From the NCBI GenBank assembly GCA_902774335.1, contig CACYHW010000004.1, forward strand, positions 76,478 through 140,477: 64,000 nt of DNA. The letters run 5' to 3'. Positions 8,448 through 16,680 of the stretch are shown piece after piece. This stretch comes from an uncultured Bacteroidales bacterium. Lineage in GTDB: Bacteria; Bacteroidota; Bacteroidia; Bacteroidales; Bacteroidaceae. Within the stretch, counting starts at the first letter, position 1. Each line of letters begins with the position of its first letter. Below the pieces are notes generated by a model. It was not told the origin of the DNA. It worked only from the letters and a program-made list of their open reading frames with translations, and searched no databases. The translations under genes were made by a program, and so were the position numbers.

Positions 8448-9254
8448 ATGGAAAAGTTCAATATAATAGTTTTGGCAAAGCAGGTGCCCGATACCCGTCA
8501 GGTGGGTAAGGATGCCATGAATGCCGACGGCACCATAAACCGTGCCGCACTTCCGGCCGTATTTAACCCGGAGGACCTCAACGCACTGGAGCAGGCCCTT
8601 GCCATCAAGGACCGTTTTCCCGGCAGTACAGTTACCATGCTGACAATGGGTCCTGAGAGAGCAAAAGAGATAGTGATGGAGGGCGTTTATCGCGGTGCCG
8701 ACGGCGGTTATCTTCTGACCGACCGCCTGTTTGCGGGAGCAGATACCCTGGCAACATCATATGCCCTGTCAACCGCAATCCGTAAGATAGGAAAGTTCGA
8801 TATCATAATAGGCGGCCGTCAGGCTATTGACGGTGATACAGCCCAGGTTGGTCCCCAGGTGGCCGAGAAGCTGGGTCTGAACCAGATTACCTATGTTGAG
8901 GAAATACTTGACATGGACGCCAAGAGCGTAACCGTAAAGCGCGTGATAACCGGTGGTGTGGAGACCGTAAAGGTTCCGCTGCCCTGCCTGCTCACCGTGA
9001 ACGGAAGCGCAGCCCCCTGCCGTCCCCGCAACGCCCGTCTGCTCATGGGCCGCAAGAACTACGAGGTTCCCGCATGGACCGTGGCCGATGTAAACGCCGA
9101 TCCCGCCAAGTGCGGACTGTCAGGCTCGCCCACCAAGGTAAAGAAGATTGAGAACATTGTATTCCAGGCCAAGGAGAGCAAGCGCTATGGTGCCGATGAA
9201 AAGGAGATAGCCGCTCTGATTGAGGAACTGGCCACAAACCATATAATAGGATAA
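8448..9254 (+). CDS. etfB: Electron transfer flavoprotein, beta subunit
   Basis: Small subunit of the FAD/AMP-containing electron transfer flavoprotein that accepts electrons from acyl-CoA dehydrogenases. About 268 residues. IIVLAKQVPDTRQVG and the FNPEDLNALEQAL region are typical, as is IIIGGRQAIDGDTAQVGPQVAE, the adenine-nucleotide-binding stretch. The start chosen (ATG 8448) gives MEKFNIIVLAKQ at the N-terminus; upstream in-frame codons run through the promoter. It is followed three bases later by etfA. Confidence 0.95.
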   Translation: MEKFNIIVLAKQVPDTRQVGKDAMNADGTINRAALPAVFNPEDLNALEQALAIKDRFPGSTVTMLTMGPERAKEIVMEGVYRGADGGYLLTDRLFAGADTLATSYALSTAIRKIGKFDIIIGGRQAIDGDTAQVGPQVAEKLGLNQITYVEEILDMDAKSVTVKRVITGGVETVKVPLPCLLTVNGSAAPCRPRNARLLMGRKNYEVPAWTVADVNADPAKCGLSGSPTKVKKIENIVFQAKESKRYGADEKEIAALIEELATNHIIG

Positions 9255-9257
9255 GCC

Positions 9258-10277
9258 ATGAACAGCATATTCGTATATTGCGAACTGGAAGGAGTCCAGG
9301 TGGCTCCCGTCAGTCAGGAACTGCTCACCAAGGGCCGTTCACTTGCCAACCAGCTGGGTGTAAAGTTGGAGGCCATTGCCATAGGCTGCTGTCTGGACGG
9401 CATAGAAAAGCAGATACTCCCCTACGGAGTGGATGTACTGCACCTGTTTGATGACAAGGCTCTTGCACCTTATACCACAGCACCCCATTCAGCAATCCTG
9501 GTCAAGCTGTTCCAGGAGGAGCAGCCGCAGATTGCACTCATGGGTGCAACGGTTATCGGCCGTGACCTGGGTCCCAGGGTATCATCGGCCCTTGGCAGCG
9601 GACTTACTGCCGACTGCACAAACCTGGAGATCGGTGAGTATGAGGACAAGAAAACCGGTAAGGTTTATGAGAACCTGCTCTACCAGATCCGTCCCGCATT
9701 CGGCGGCAACATCATAGCCACCATCGTCAACCCCGACCACCGTCCCCAGATGGCAACCGTTCGTCAGGGTGTGATGAAGAATGAGATACTCAAGGCAGAC
9801 TATAAGGGTGAGATCGTTAAGCATAAGGTATCGGACTATGTAAATGAGGCCGACCTTGCAGTGAGCGTTATAGAGCGCCACATGCAGAAACCCTCACACC
9901 ATCTGGACAGCGCCAGCATAGTAGTGGCCGGCGGTTACGGAATGGGCAGCCGCGAGGGATTTGACATGCTTTTCAAACTGGCCGATGTGCTTCACGCCGA
10001 GGTAGGTGCCAGCCGTGCCGCCGTTGATGCCGGTTTTGTGGATCATGACCGTCAGATTGGTCAGACAGGTATCACCGTACGCCCCAAGCTCTATATAGCC
10101 TGCGGTATATCGGGCCAGATCCAGCACATAGCAGGTATGCGTGAGAGCAGCCTCATCATGTCAATCAACCAGGATCCCGATGCTCCCATCAACGCCATTG
10201 CCGATTACGTGGTGACCGGCCGCGTTGAGGATGTGATTCCCAAACTGATCCGTAACTTAAAGGAGATTTCAAAATGA
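9258..10277 (+). CDS. etfA: Electron transfer flavoprotein, alpha subunit
   Basis: Large ETF subunit that binds FAD in its C-terminal domain. 339 residues. The FAD signature region reads KLYIACGISGQIQHIAGM, then SINQDPDAPINAIADYVVTG, as in other EtfA proteins. With EtfB it forms the electron shuttle for the acyl-CoA dehydrogenase encoded next; the stop overlaps that gene's start (ATGA). The final acceptor (an ETF:quinone oxidoreductase or a bifurcating partner) is not encoded in the window. Confidence 0.95.
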   Translation: MNSIFVYCELEGVQVAPVSQELLTKGRSLANQLGVKLEAIAIGCCLDGIEKQILPYGVDVLHLFDDKALAPYTTAPHSAILVKLFQEEQPQIALMGATVIGRDLGPRVSSALGSGLTADCTNLEIGEYEDKKTGKVYENLLYQIRPAFGGNIIATIVNPDHRPQMATVRQGVMKNEILKADYKGEIVKHKVSDYVNEADLAVSVIERHMQKPSHHLDSASIVVAGGYGMGSREGFDMLFKLADVLHAEVGASRAAVDAGFVDHDRQIGQTGITVRPKLYIACGISGQIQHIAGMRESSLIMSINQDPDAPINAIADYVVTGRVEDVIPKLIRNLKEISK

Positions 10278-11965
10278 ACAACTATAAGGATACCCCTGAA
10301 CTCAGTGCCCGCATGCACTCTCCGCTTATGGAGCGCATAGTGGAGCTTAAGGAGAACTTCTATGCTGAGGCCGATAAGTACGACTATGCACCGGCTGATT
10401 TCACCGATGCAATGGACAATTTTGAGCGTGTGCTGGAACTGACCGGCAGCGTATGCGATGAGGTGATTGCCCCCAATGCAGAGTCTGTTGACCGCGAGGG
10501 CTCACACTGCAGCGGCGGCCGCGTACAGTACTCTCAGGGTACTGCCCAGAACCTCAAGGTGATGCACCAGGCCGGTCTGTCAGGATTCGGACTGCCCCGT
10601 CAGTACGGCGGTCTGAACATGCCTGTAACGGTATTCAGTGCCGTAGGTGAGATGATATCCCGTGCCGATGCATCGTTCCAGAACGTATGGGGCCTGCAGT
10701 CATGCGCCGATACCATTAACGAGTTCGGAAGCCCTGAACAGAAGGAAAAATACCTCAAGATGGCCAGCGAGGGTGCCACCATGTCTATGGACCTGACCGA
10801 GCCGGATGCAGGAAGTGACCTTCAAAGCGTAATGCTCAAGGCAACTGAGGACGTGGAGAACGGCTGCTGGCGCCTGAACGGCGTAAAGCGCTTTATCACT
10901 AACGGTGACAGCGACATCCACTTGGTACTGGCCCGCAGCGAGGAGGGTACCACCGATGGCCGCGGTCTGTCACTCTTTATATACGACAAGCGTAACGGCG
11001 GCGTGAACGTTCGCCGTATTGAGGATAAGATGGGTATTCACGGATCACCCACCTGCGAACTGGTGTTCAACAACGCCAAGGCAGAACTCTGCGGTGACCG
11101 CCGCTTAGGCCTTATAAAGTACGTTATGTCCCTTATGAACGGTGCCCGCCTGGGTATTGCCACCCAGAGCGTGGGCATTCAGGATGCCGCATGGCGTGAG
11201 GCTGTAGCCTATGCTGCAGAGCGCCGTCAGTTTGGCCGTAACATCGATACATTCCCGGCTGTATATCAGATGCTGGCAGTGATGAAGGCCAAGGTTGAGG
11301 CATCACGCTCACTCATGTATGAGACATCACGCTACGTTGACATATACAAGTCACTTGACCAGATTGCCAAGACCCGCACCCTGACCCCCGAGGAGCGTCA
11401 GGAGAGCAAGCGTTACAGCCGTCTGGCCGATGCCCTGACACCCATCACCAAGGGTATGACCAGTGAGTTTGCCAACCAGAACGCATATGACAGCATCCAG
11501 ATACACGGAGGTTCAGGATTTATGCGTGACTATACCTGCGAGCGCCTGTACCGCGATGCCCGTATCACCTCAATCTATGAGGGTACAACTCAGCTGCAGG
11601 TAGTTGCCGCCCTGCGTTACGTAACCAGCGGCGTATATTCACAGTACGTAAAGGATATGCTTGCCACACTGCCTGACTCAGAGATCAAGGCAGCCATCAG
11701 CACCATGGTTGAGAAACTGGATGCCATGACCGCCCACGTGACCGATCAGAAGGAGACCGAGATGAATGATTTCTGCGGCCGCCGTCTGATGGAGTGCGCA
11801 GCCTACTGCGTAATGAGCACCCTACTGCTTCGCGACTCCATAGAGACTCCGGATCTGTTTGACAAACCCCTCCGCGTCTTCATTGACCTGGCCAAGTCAC
11901 AGGTTGAGGGACATGCATCGGTTGTCATGGGTTGGACTCCCGAGAGCGTAGAGTTTTACAAATAA
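10274..11965 (+). CDS. Acyl-CoA dehydrogenase, long form with C-terminal extension
   Basis: FAD enzyme that oxidises an acyl-CoA to the enoyl-CoA and passes electrons to ETF. At 563 residues it exceeds the usual 380 or so. The N- and middle domains carry DLTEPDAGSDLQ (FAD/substrate loop). The helical C-domain has IQIHGGSGFMRDY and the IYEGTTQLQ motif. About 130 further residues form an extension of the kind seen in long or AidB-like dehydrogenases. Operon position directly after etfBA supports ETF as electron partner. Chain-length specificity cannot be read from sequence. Confidence 0.92.
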   Translation: MNNYKDTPELSARMHSPLMERIVELKENFYAEADKYDYAPADFTDAMDNFERVLELTGSVCDEVIAPNAESVDREGSHCSGGRVQYSQGTAQNLKVMHQAGLSGFGLPRQYGGLNMPVTVFSAVGEMISRADASFQNVWGLQSCADTINEFGSPEQKEKYLKMASEGATMSMDLTEPDAGSDLQSVMLKATEDVENGCWRLNGVKRFITNGDSDIHLVLARSEEGTTDGRGLSLFIYDKRNGGVNVRRIEDKMGIHGSPTCELVFNNAKAELCGDRRLGLIKYVMSLMNGARLGIATQSVGIQDAAWREAVAYAAERRQFGRNIDTFPAVYQMLAVMKAKVEASRSLMYETSRYVDIYKSLDQIAKTRTLTPEERQESKRYSRLADALTPITKGMTSEFANQNAYDSIQIHGGSGFMRDYTCERLYRDARITSIYEGTTQLQVVAALRYVTSGVYSQYVKDMLATLPDSEIKAAISTMVEKLDAMTAHVTDQKETEMNDFCGRRLMECAAYCVMSTLLLRDSIETPDLFDKPLRVFIDLAKSQVEGHASVVMGWTPESVEFYK

Positions 11966-11971
11966 TCTGTG

Positions 11972-11979
11972 TAAATTTG
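11972..11979 (+). promoter_or_regulatory. -7 promoter element before the MATE gene
   Basis: TAAATTTG matches TAnnTTTG and lies 24 bases before the GTG start. Confidence 0.5.
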
Positions 11980-12003
11980 TGCCAGGTTTTTGAATAGACT
12001 CTG

Positions 12004-13404
12004 GTGCACGATAACAGAAGTGACATACTGAAGAGTGAGGCCCGCTACCGCAGGCTCACCGAAACCCCGGTACCCAGGCTGGTTCTCAGTCTTGCCGTAC
12101 CTACCATAATCAGCATGTCGATATCGGCCATCTACAATATCGTAGATTCATGGTTTGTAGGCCACATCAGCACCGCGGCGACAGCGGGTGTCGGTGTGGC
12201 TTTCGCATACCAGTCACTCATACAAGCCACGGGATTCTTCTTTGGTCACGGCTCCGGTAACTTTATGTCAAGGGCCCTGGGCGCACGTGATGCCGAGGGT
12301 GCTGGCAAGATGGCGGCTACCGGATTCTTCTCATCGTTCCTGATGGGAATGGTGTTCATGGTGCTGGGACTCTTTTTCATGACCCCGCTCTCACGCCTGC
12401 TGGGTGCTACACCCGATGTAGTTCCTTACTCCAACGCCTACCTTAAGTGGATACTCATAGCAACACCGTTCCTGGTGTCGCAGATGACCCTGAACAACCA
12501 GATACGTCTGCAGGGCAACGCCATGCTGGCTATGATAGGAATAGCTACGGGTGCGGTGCTCAACATATTCTTTGACTGGCTGCTTATAAGCCGTCTGGAT
12601 ATGGGTGTGACGGGTGCCGGTGTGGCTACGCTGGTGAGTCAGTTCGTGTCATGGGCCATACTGCTTTGGACAACCTCGTTTGACGGTAACGTGCATATCA
12701 GGTTGAGTAACTTTGCCCCGTCATCGGAGCGCTTCCGTGAGATAGGGGCGGGCGGTCTGCCGTCGCTCATGCGCCAGTCGCTCTCCAGCATATCGGCCAT
12801 CTGTATGAACTGGGCAGCCGCCAGCTGGGCTCTTGAGGGTCAGGAGGCATCGACCATTGCAGCCTTTACGGTTGTAGCCAGGATAATGCAGTGCGCAATG
12901 GCGGTGATACTGGGCGTGGGCCAGGGATTCCAGCCGGTATGCGGATTCAACTGGGGTGCCAAGCTGTACGGTCGTGTAAGGCAGTCGTACCGGTTCACCA
13001 TACAGGTGTGCGTGATTGTGCTTATAATAATGTCAAGCCTGGGCTGGATATATTCCGCCGATATAATTGCGTTCTTCCGCGATGAGGATCCGGAGCTGAT
13101 AAGGATAGGCACAAGCGTGCTGCGCTGGCAATGCGTGGCATTCCCGCTGGTGGGCCTGACAACTCCCACCAACATGCTTCTGCAGAACATACGCCGTACG
13201 GGCAAGGCTACGCTGCTGGCTATGAGCCGTCATGGATTCGCCTTTTATCCCACACTCTTTATACTACCGGCCATATGGGGCCTGGAGGGTCTGGAGGCCA
13301 CTATGGCTACGGCCGACCTTATAACATTCTCAATTGCACTGCCTTTCTCAATAGGCATGATCAGGGAACTTTCGGCCCGCGAAAAGGGAACATTTCAAGA
13401 ATGA
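12004..13404 (+). CDS. MATE-family multidrug/cation efflux transporter
   Basis: Twelve-helix Na+ or H+ antiporter of the MATE family in the inner membrane, 466 residues. The N-half begins VPRLVLSLAVPTIISMSISAIYN and includes IVDSWFVG, typical of NorM/DinF-like proteins. The two six-helix halves are both present. A GTG is taken as start: an in-frame stop lies three codons upstream, and the first ATG would cut into helix 1. The exported substrate is unknown. Confidence 0.9.
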   Translation: MHDNRSDILKSEARYRRLTETPVPRLVLSLAVPTIISMSISAIYNIVDSWFVGHISTAATAGVGVAFAYQSLIQATGFFFGHGSGNFMSRALGARDAEGAGKMAATGFFSSFLMGMVFMVLGLFFMTPLSRLLGATPDVVPYSNAYLKWILIATPFLVSQMTLNNQIRLQGNAMLAMIGIATGAVLNIFFDWLLISRLDMGVTGAGVATLVSQFVSWAILLWTTSFDGNVHIRLSNFAPSSERFREIGAGGLPSLMRQSLSSISAICMNWAAASWALEGQEASTIAAFTVVARIMQCAMAVILGVGQGFQPVCGFNWGAKLYGRVRQSYRFTIQVCVIVLIIMSSLGWIYSADIIAFFRDEDPELIRIGTSVLRWQCVAFPLVGLTTPTNMLLQNIRRTGKATLLAMSRHGFAFYPTLFILPAIWGLEGLEATMATADLITFSIALPFSIGMIRELSAREKGTFQE

Positions 13405-13407
13405 TGT

Positions 13408-13415
13408 TAATTTTG
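13408..13415 (+). promoter_or_regulatory. -7 promoter element before the M20 deacylase gene
   Basis: TAATTTTG (TAnnTTTG) straddles the short gap after the MATE stop and ends four bases before the ATG, so the transcript would be almost leaderless. Confidence 0.5.
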
Positions 13416-13419
13416 CAGC

Positions 13420-14487
13420 ATGATTACATCGTATACTGACATGCTGCAGTTGCTCAAGAAGGTCATAAGCACCCCTTCGGTAACACGTTCGGAGCAGGAG
13501 GTATCGGCTTTGATAAAGGCCGATATGGAGAGTCACGGATATACCCCTGAGTGCATCGGACTGAACCTTCTGTGCTACGGACACAACTATAACCCGTCCA
13601 AGCCCACGCTGCTCATGAACAGCCATATGGACACTGTCAAACCTGTTGCAGGCTGGACCAGGGATCCCTTTACTCCCACTGTGGAGGATGGCAGGCTGTA
13701 TGGCCTGGGAAGTAATGACGACGGTGCCGGCCTGGTGTCGCTGCTCTATTCGTTCTACGAGCTGGACAGCAAGCCTCAGGCTTACAATCCGCTGTTCCTG
13801 GCTACCGTCGAGGAGGAGGTTAACGGAACTGGAGGCATGAAACTGGCAGTGGGCAGTCTGCCCAAGGTGGATGTAGCCATCATAGGCGAGCCTACCGGAA
13901 TGCAGCCCGCCATAGCCGAGAAGGGTTTGATGGTACTGGATTTCACGGCACACGGCAAGGCCGGTCATGCTGCACGTAACGAGGGTGTGAATGCACTATA
14001 CCGTGCCATGGATGTGATAGCAATGTTGCGTGATTTCAGTTTCCCCGAGCAGTCGGAACTGTTGGGACCGGTCAAGATGACTGTCACCATGGTCAATGCC
14101 GGCACACAGCATAACGTTATTCCCGATACTTGCACCTTTACTGCCGATATACGCAGCAACGAGTTCTACTCCAACCACAGGATTTTTGATATGGTAAGCG
14201 CCGCCCTGCCCGAGTGGTGCGAGGTCAAGGCAAGGTCCTTTAACCTGAACTCGTCAAGGATTGACCGAAACCATCCGGTAATCCGCAAGGCGGTGGGCAT
14301 GGGAATGGTTCCCTACGGATCGCCCACACTCTCCGATCAGGCTATTCTGGAGTGCCCTTCGTTCAAACTGGGCCCCGGCGAGTCGGCACGTTCTCATACG
14401 GCCGATGAGTATGTCACTCTGGCCGAGCTGGAGCAGGCTGTACCGCGTTATTTGGAACTGCTTGACGGACTGAGACTTGGTGAATAA
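13420..14487 (+). CDS. M20-family metallo-deacylase, probably N-acyl-ornithine deacetylase
   Basis: Two-zinc amidohydrolase of the ArgE/DapE/M20 family, 355 residues. Metal and catalytic residues are visible in NSHMDTV (His and Asp), GSNDDGAG (bridging Asp), TVEEEVNGTGG (catalytic Glu and ligand Glu) and the final histidine in ARSHTADE. A lid/dimerisation domain occupies about residues 170-280 (KAGHAARNEGVNA). Closest overall to ArgE-like deacylases. Bacteroidales use N-succinylated arginine intermediates, so a succinyl-ornithine substrate is possible; no arg genes are adjacent. Confidence 0.75.
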   Translation: MITSYTDMLQLLKKVISTPSVTRSEQEVSALIKADMESHGYTPECIGLNLLCYGHNYNPSKPTLLMNSHMDTVKPVAGWTRDPFTPTVEDGRLYGLGSNDDGAGLVSLLYSFYELDSKPQAYNPLFLATVEEEVNGTGGMKLAVGSLPKVDVAIIGEPTGMQPAIAEKGLMVLDFTAHGKAGHAARNEGVNALYRAMDVIAMLRDFSFPEQSELLGPVKMTVTMVNAGTQHNVIPDTCTFTADIRSNEFYSNHRIFDMVSAALPEWCEVKARSFNLNSSRIDRNHPVIRKAVGMGMVPYGSPTLSDQAILECPSFKLGPGESARSHTADEYVTLAELEQAVPRYLELLDGLRLGE

Positions 14488-14585
14488 TTATGCACTGAGT
14501 TGTAGAATTGCGGGCCGAAAAGTGTTATAATCTGCAAATTTCACTTAAATAGCCCTCAAAAATATACGAGATAAAAAATAAAGAA

Positions 14586-14743
14586 TAACTTTGTACCGCG
14601 ATTACGAAAAACGGCAATGCCGCCAAGTAATCCTAAATTGGTTAGATAGTCCTTTTTATAAATATCATTGGGTATCGTTTGATGTGAATCACGCGCCGCC
14701 AAAAAAAGAGAAGAGTTTGTGCAAGCAAGCTCTTCTTTTTTTA
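14586..14743 (+). ncRNA. Candidate structured small RNA or transcribed leader with own promoter and terminator
   Basis: This fills most of the 293-base gene-free gap. A -7 element TAACTTTG lies at 14586-14593. Transcription from it would start near 14600, where GATTAC (14600-14605) pairs with GTAATC (14627-14632) around an inner hairpin CGGC-AAT-GCCG (14612-14622). A small CTAA...TTAG stem follows. The unit closes with a strong terminator at 14701-14743. The predicted transcript is about 145 nt. No convincing protein is encoded. It could be a free-standing sRNA or an attenuator leader for the ATPase gene 38 bases beyond. Confidence 0.5.
14701..14743 (+). terminator. Rho-independent terminator of the candidate RNA
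   Basis: AAGAG-T-TTG (14711-14719) pairs with CAA-G-CTCTT (14726-14734), and the stem is prolonged by A7/T7 tracts (14701-14707 with 14737-14743). Because of the flanking A and T runs it could also work on the opposite strand. Confidence 0.75.
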
Positions 14744-14751
14744 TACTTTTA
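14744..14751 (+). promoter_or_regulatory. Possible second promoter (-7 like) for the ATPase gene
   Basis: TACTTTTA differs from TAnnTTTG only at the last base and sits between the terminator and the ATPase start, 29 bases before its ATG. Confidence 0.35.
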
Positions 14752-14780
14752 CGGCAGACAAACCATAGACAACAACAGTT

Positions 14781-15602
14781 ATGGAAAGCAGATACGCCGA
14801 TGGCATAAGCCGTATAGAGATCAATTCCCTGTGGGGAAGGAAGCACATCGTATGGGAACTGCGCCCCGATGTTAACATTCTGAGCGGTGTGAACGGCACC
14901 GGCAAGAGCACAATCCTGAACAAGACTGTGGCCCGTCTGGATTATCTGGCAGGCGAGAGTAAGGAGGAGAACGCCGAGGTTACGGTGGATTTCTATCCCG
15001 ACGGATCGGACAAGCTGCGCTACGACGTAATCCGCAGCATAGACCGTCCGCTCATGCACAGCAACCTGCTGGAGAAGATGAGTGACAAGAGCGTGGTGTC
15101 CGAACTGGACTGGCAGCTCTATAAGCTTCAGCGCCGTTATCTGGACTATCAGGTCAATATAGGCAACCGTACCATACAGCTTCTTACATCGGGCGATCCC
15201 GGTAAGATACAGGAGGCCCAGGAGATATCGGCCCCCAGAGTCAGGTTCATGGATTACATGGACGAGCTGTTTGTGGATACGGGCAAGAAGATTGTGCGTA
15301 CCAGCAACGAGATACTGTTTGACCAGTTCGGCGTGACACTTCAGCCCTACAACCTTTCATCGGGCGAGAAGCAGCTGCTGGTGATAATGCTTACCACACT
15401 GGTGCAGGATATGGAGCCTTGCGTGCTGCTTATGGACGAGCCTGAGATATCACTTCACATAGAGTGGCAGCAGCAACTGCTTCAGCGCGTGCGCTCGCTT
15501 AACCCCAATGTACAGATAATCATGACCACGCATTCGCCGGCACTCATTATGGACGGCTGGATGGATGCCGTATATGATGTGGAGGATATTACGGTAAAGT
15601 GA
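14781..15602 (+). CDS. ABC-type/AAA ATPase paired with a TOPRIM protein (AriA-like)
   Basis: A compact 273-residue SMC/ABC-like ATPase. Walker A GVNGTGKST is at residues 36-44, the signature LSSGEKQ near 192-198, Walker B CVLLMDEPE near 213-221, and the switch histidine in TTHSP near 251. There is little room between Walker A and signature for a long coiled coil. A DUF4435/TOPRIM gene starts 13 bases after the stop. An ATPase followed by a DUF4435 TOPRIM protein is the arrangement of PARIS (AriA/AriB) anti-phage systems and related OLD-like pairs, but AriA is larger. The same kind of pair may instead serve a housekeeping role in Bacteroidales. Confidence 0.8.
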   Translation: MESRYADGISRIEINSLWGRKHIVWELRPDVNILSGVNGTGKSTILNKTVARLDYLAGESKEENAEVTVDFYPDGSDKLRYDVIRSIDRPLMHSNLLEKMSDKSVVSELDWQLYKLQRRYLDYQVNIGNRTIQLLTSGDPGKIQEAQEISAPRVRFMDYMDELFVDTGKKIVRTSNEILFDQFGVTLQPYNLSSGEKQLLVIMLTTLVQDMEPCVLLMDEPEISLHIEWQQQLLQRVRSLNPNVQIIMTTHSPALIMDGWMDAVYDVEDITVK

Positions 15603-15615
15603 TTTCCCGGACGTC

Positions 15616-16680
15616 ATGAAGAGACTTACGGACAATATCAACTCCCGCTATTTCGAGGCGGCCGACAGGCTTCTGCCAAGCAAGCGCCGTGGCCGTATCA
15701 TTGCATTTGTGGAAAGCTATGACGATGTCTCTTTCTGGCGCCTTCTGCTCGATGAGTTCGAGACAGGCGACTATTACTTCCAGATAATGCTGCCCAACCG
15801 CGGAGGTCTGACCAAGGGCAAGAAATCGGCTCTGCGTTCATGCATCGAGCATGACGGACTGGGACGAAACCTGATAGCCTGCGTGGACAGCGATTATGAC
15901 TGGCTCCTGCAGGGTGTCACACAGACATCGCGCGACATAATTTCCAATCCCTATGTAATACAGACCTACGCCTATGCCATAGAGAACTATCAGTGCTGGT
16001 CGGGCAGCCTGCATCAGATATGCGTGCAGTGCACTCTGAACGACCATCGGCTTATAGATTTCCAGGCCTTTATGGAGCTCTACTCCAAGGCGGTCTATCC
16101 CCTGTTTGTATGGAACGTGTGGTTCTACCGCAAGAAACTGCACAACCAGTTCAGCATGCAGGACCTGAATATTGACATCAGGCTCAGGAGTGTGGACGTA
16201 CGTCGACCGCAGGGTGCCCTCAGGGGTGTCCAGGAGAGGGTGGAGCATAAGGTGCACTGGCTGGAGAACCACTATCCCGAAGCCATTGACGAGGTTGCAC
16301 AACTGCGCAGGGAACTTACCGACATGGGTGTGACCGAAGACAAGACCTATCTGTTCCTGCAGGGACATCATCTTGTGGAGAATGTCATCCTTAAACTGCT
16401 TATGCCGGTGTGTACGGTGCTGCGTCAGGAGCGTGAGGCCGAGATACGCCGTTTTGCCATGCACGACCAGCAGTACCGCAATGAGATAAGCGCCTATCAG
16501 CACAGTCAGATGAGCCTGGAGGAGGCAATACGAAAGAACACGCACTACCGTGAGTGCGATCTGTACCAGCGCATGAGGGATGACGTGAGTCACCTCTTAT
16601 CTATGCTTCCAGAAGGTGGGGGTGAGAATAAGGAGCACGCTGAAGACCTCAAGTCGGCCGATAAGCATCAGGAAGGTTGA
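15616..16680 (+). CDS. DUF4435 / TOPRIM-like protein (AriB-like)
   Basis: 354 residues. The N-terminal TOPRIM fold is shown by IIAFVESYDD, with the conserved glutamate at residue 33, and by LIACVDSDYDW, with the DxD pair D91/D93 (and D95). These are the metal-binding positions of TOPRIM nucleases and primases. The rest is helical and charged, with RERVEHKVHWLENHYP and a C-terminal region of unknown fold. DUF4435 proteins act with an adjacent ATPase; in PARIS the equivalent protein is the toxic nuclease released on infection. The last 84 bases overlap the convergent trkH gene, so the tail after about residue 327 is likely dispensable. Confidence 0.75.
   Translation: MKRLTDNINSRYFEAADRLLPSKRRGRIIAFVESYDDVSFWRLLLDEFETGDYYFQIMLPNRGGLTKGKKSALRSCIEHDGLGRNLIACVDSDYDWLLQGVTQTSRDIISNPYVIQTYAYAIENYQCWSGSLHQICVQCTLNDHRLIDFQAFMELYSKAVYPLFVWNVWFYRKKLHNQFSMQDLNIDIRLRSVDVRRPQGALRGVQERVEHKVHWLENHYPEAIDEVAQLRRELTDMGVTEDKTYLFLQGHHLVENVILKLLMPVCTVLRQEREAEIRRFAMHDQQYRNEISAYQHSQMSLEEAIRKNTHYRECDLYQRMRDDVSHLLSMLPEGGGENKEHAEDLKSADKHQEG

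Noticed and set aside
14591-14875. 94-residue plus-strand open frame upstream of the ATPase
   Set aside because: It begins inside the -7 promoter element, reads through the terminator and overlaps the ATPase start out of frame. The RNA structure is the better explanation.
15838-16593. 251-residue minus-strand open frame opposite the TOPRIM gene
   Set aside because: No start context or motif; the plus frame carries the TOPRIM residues and follows the ATPase gene directly.
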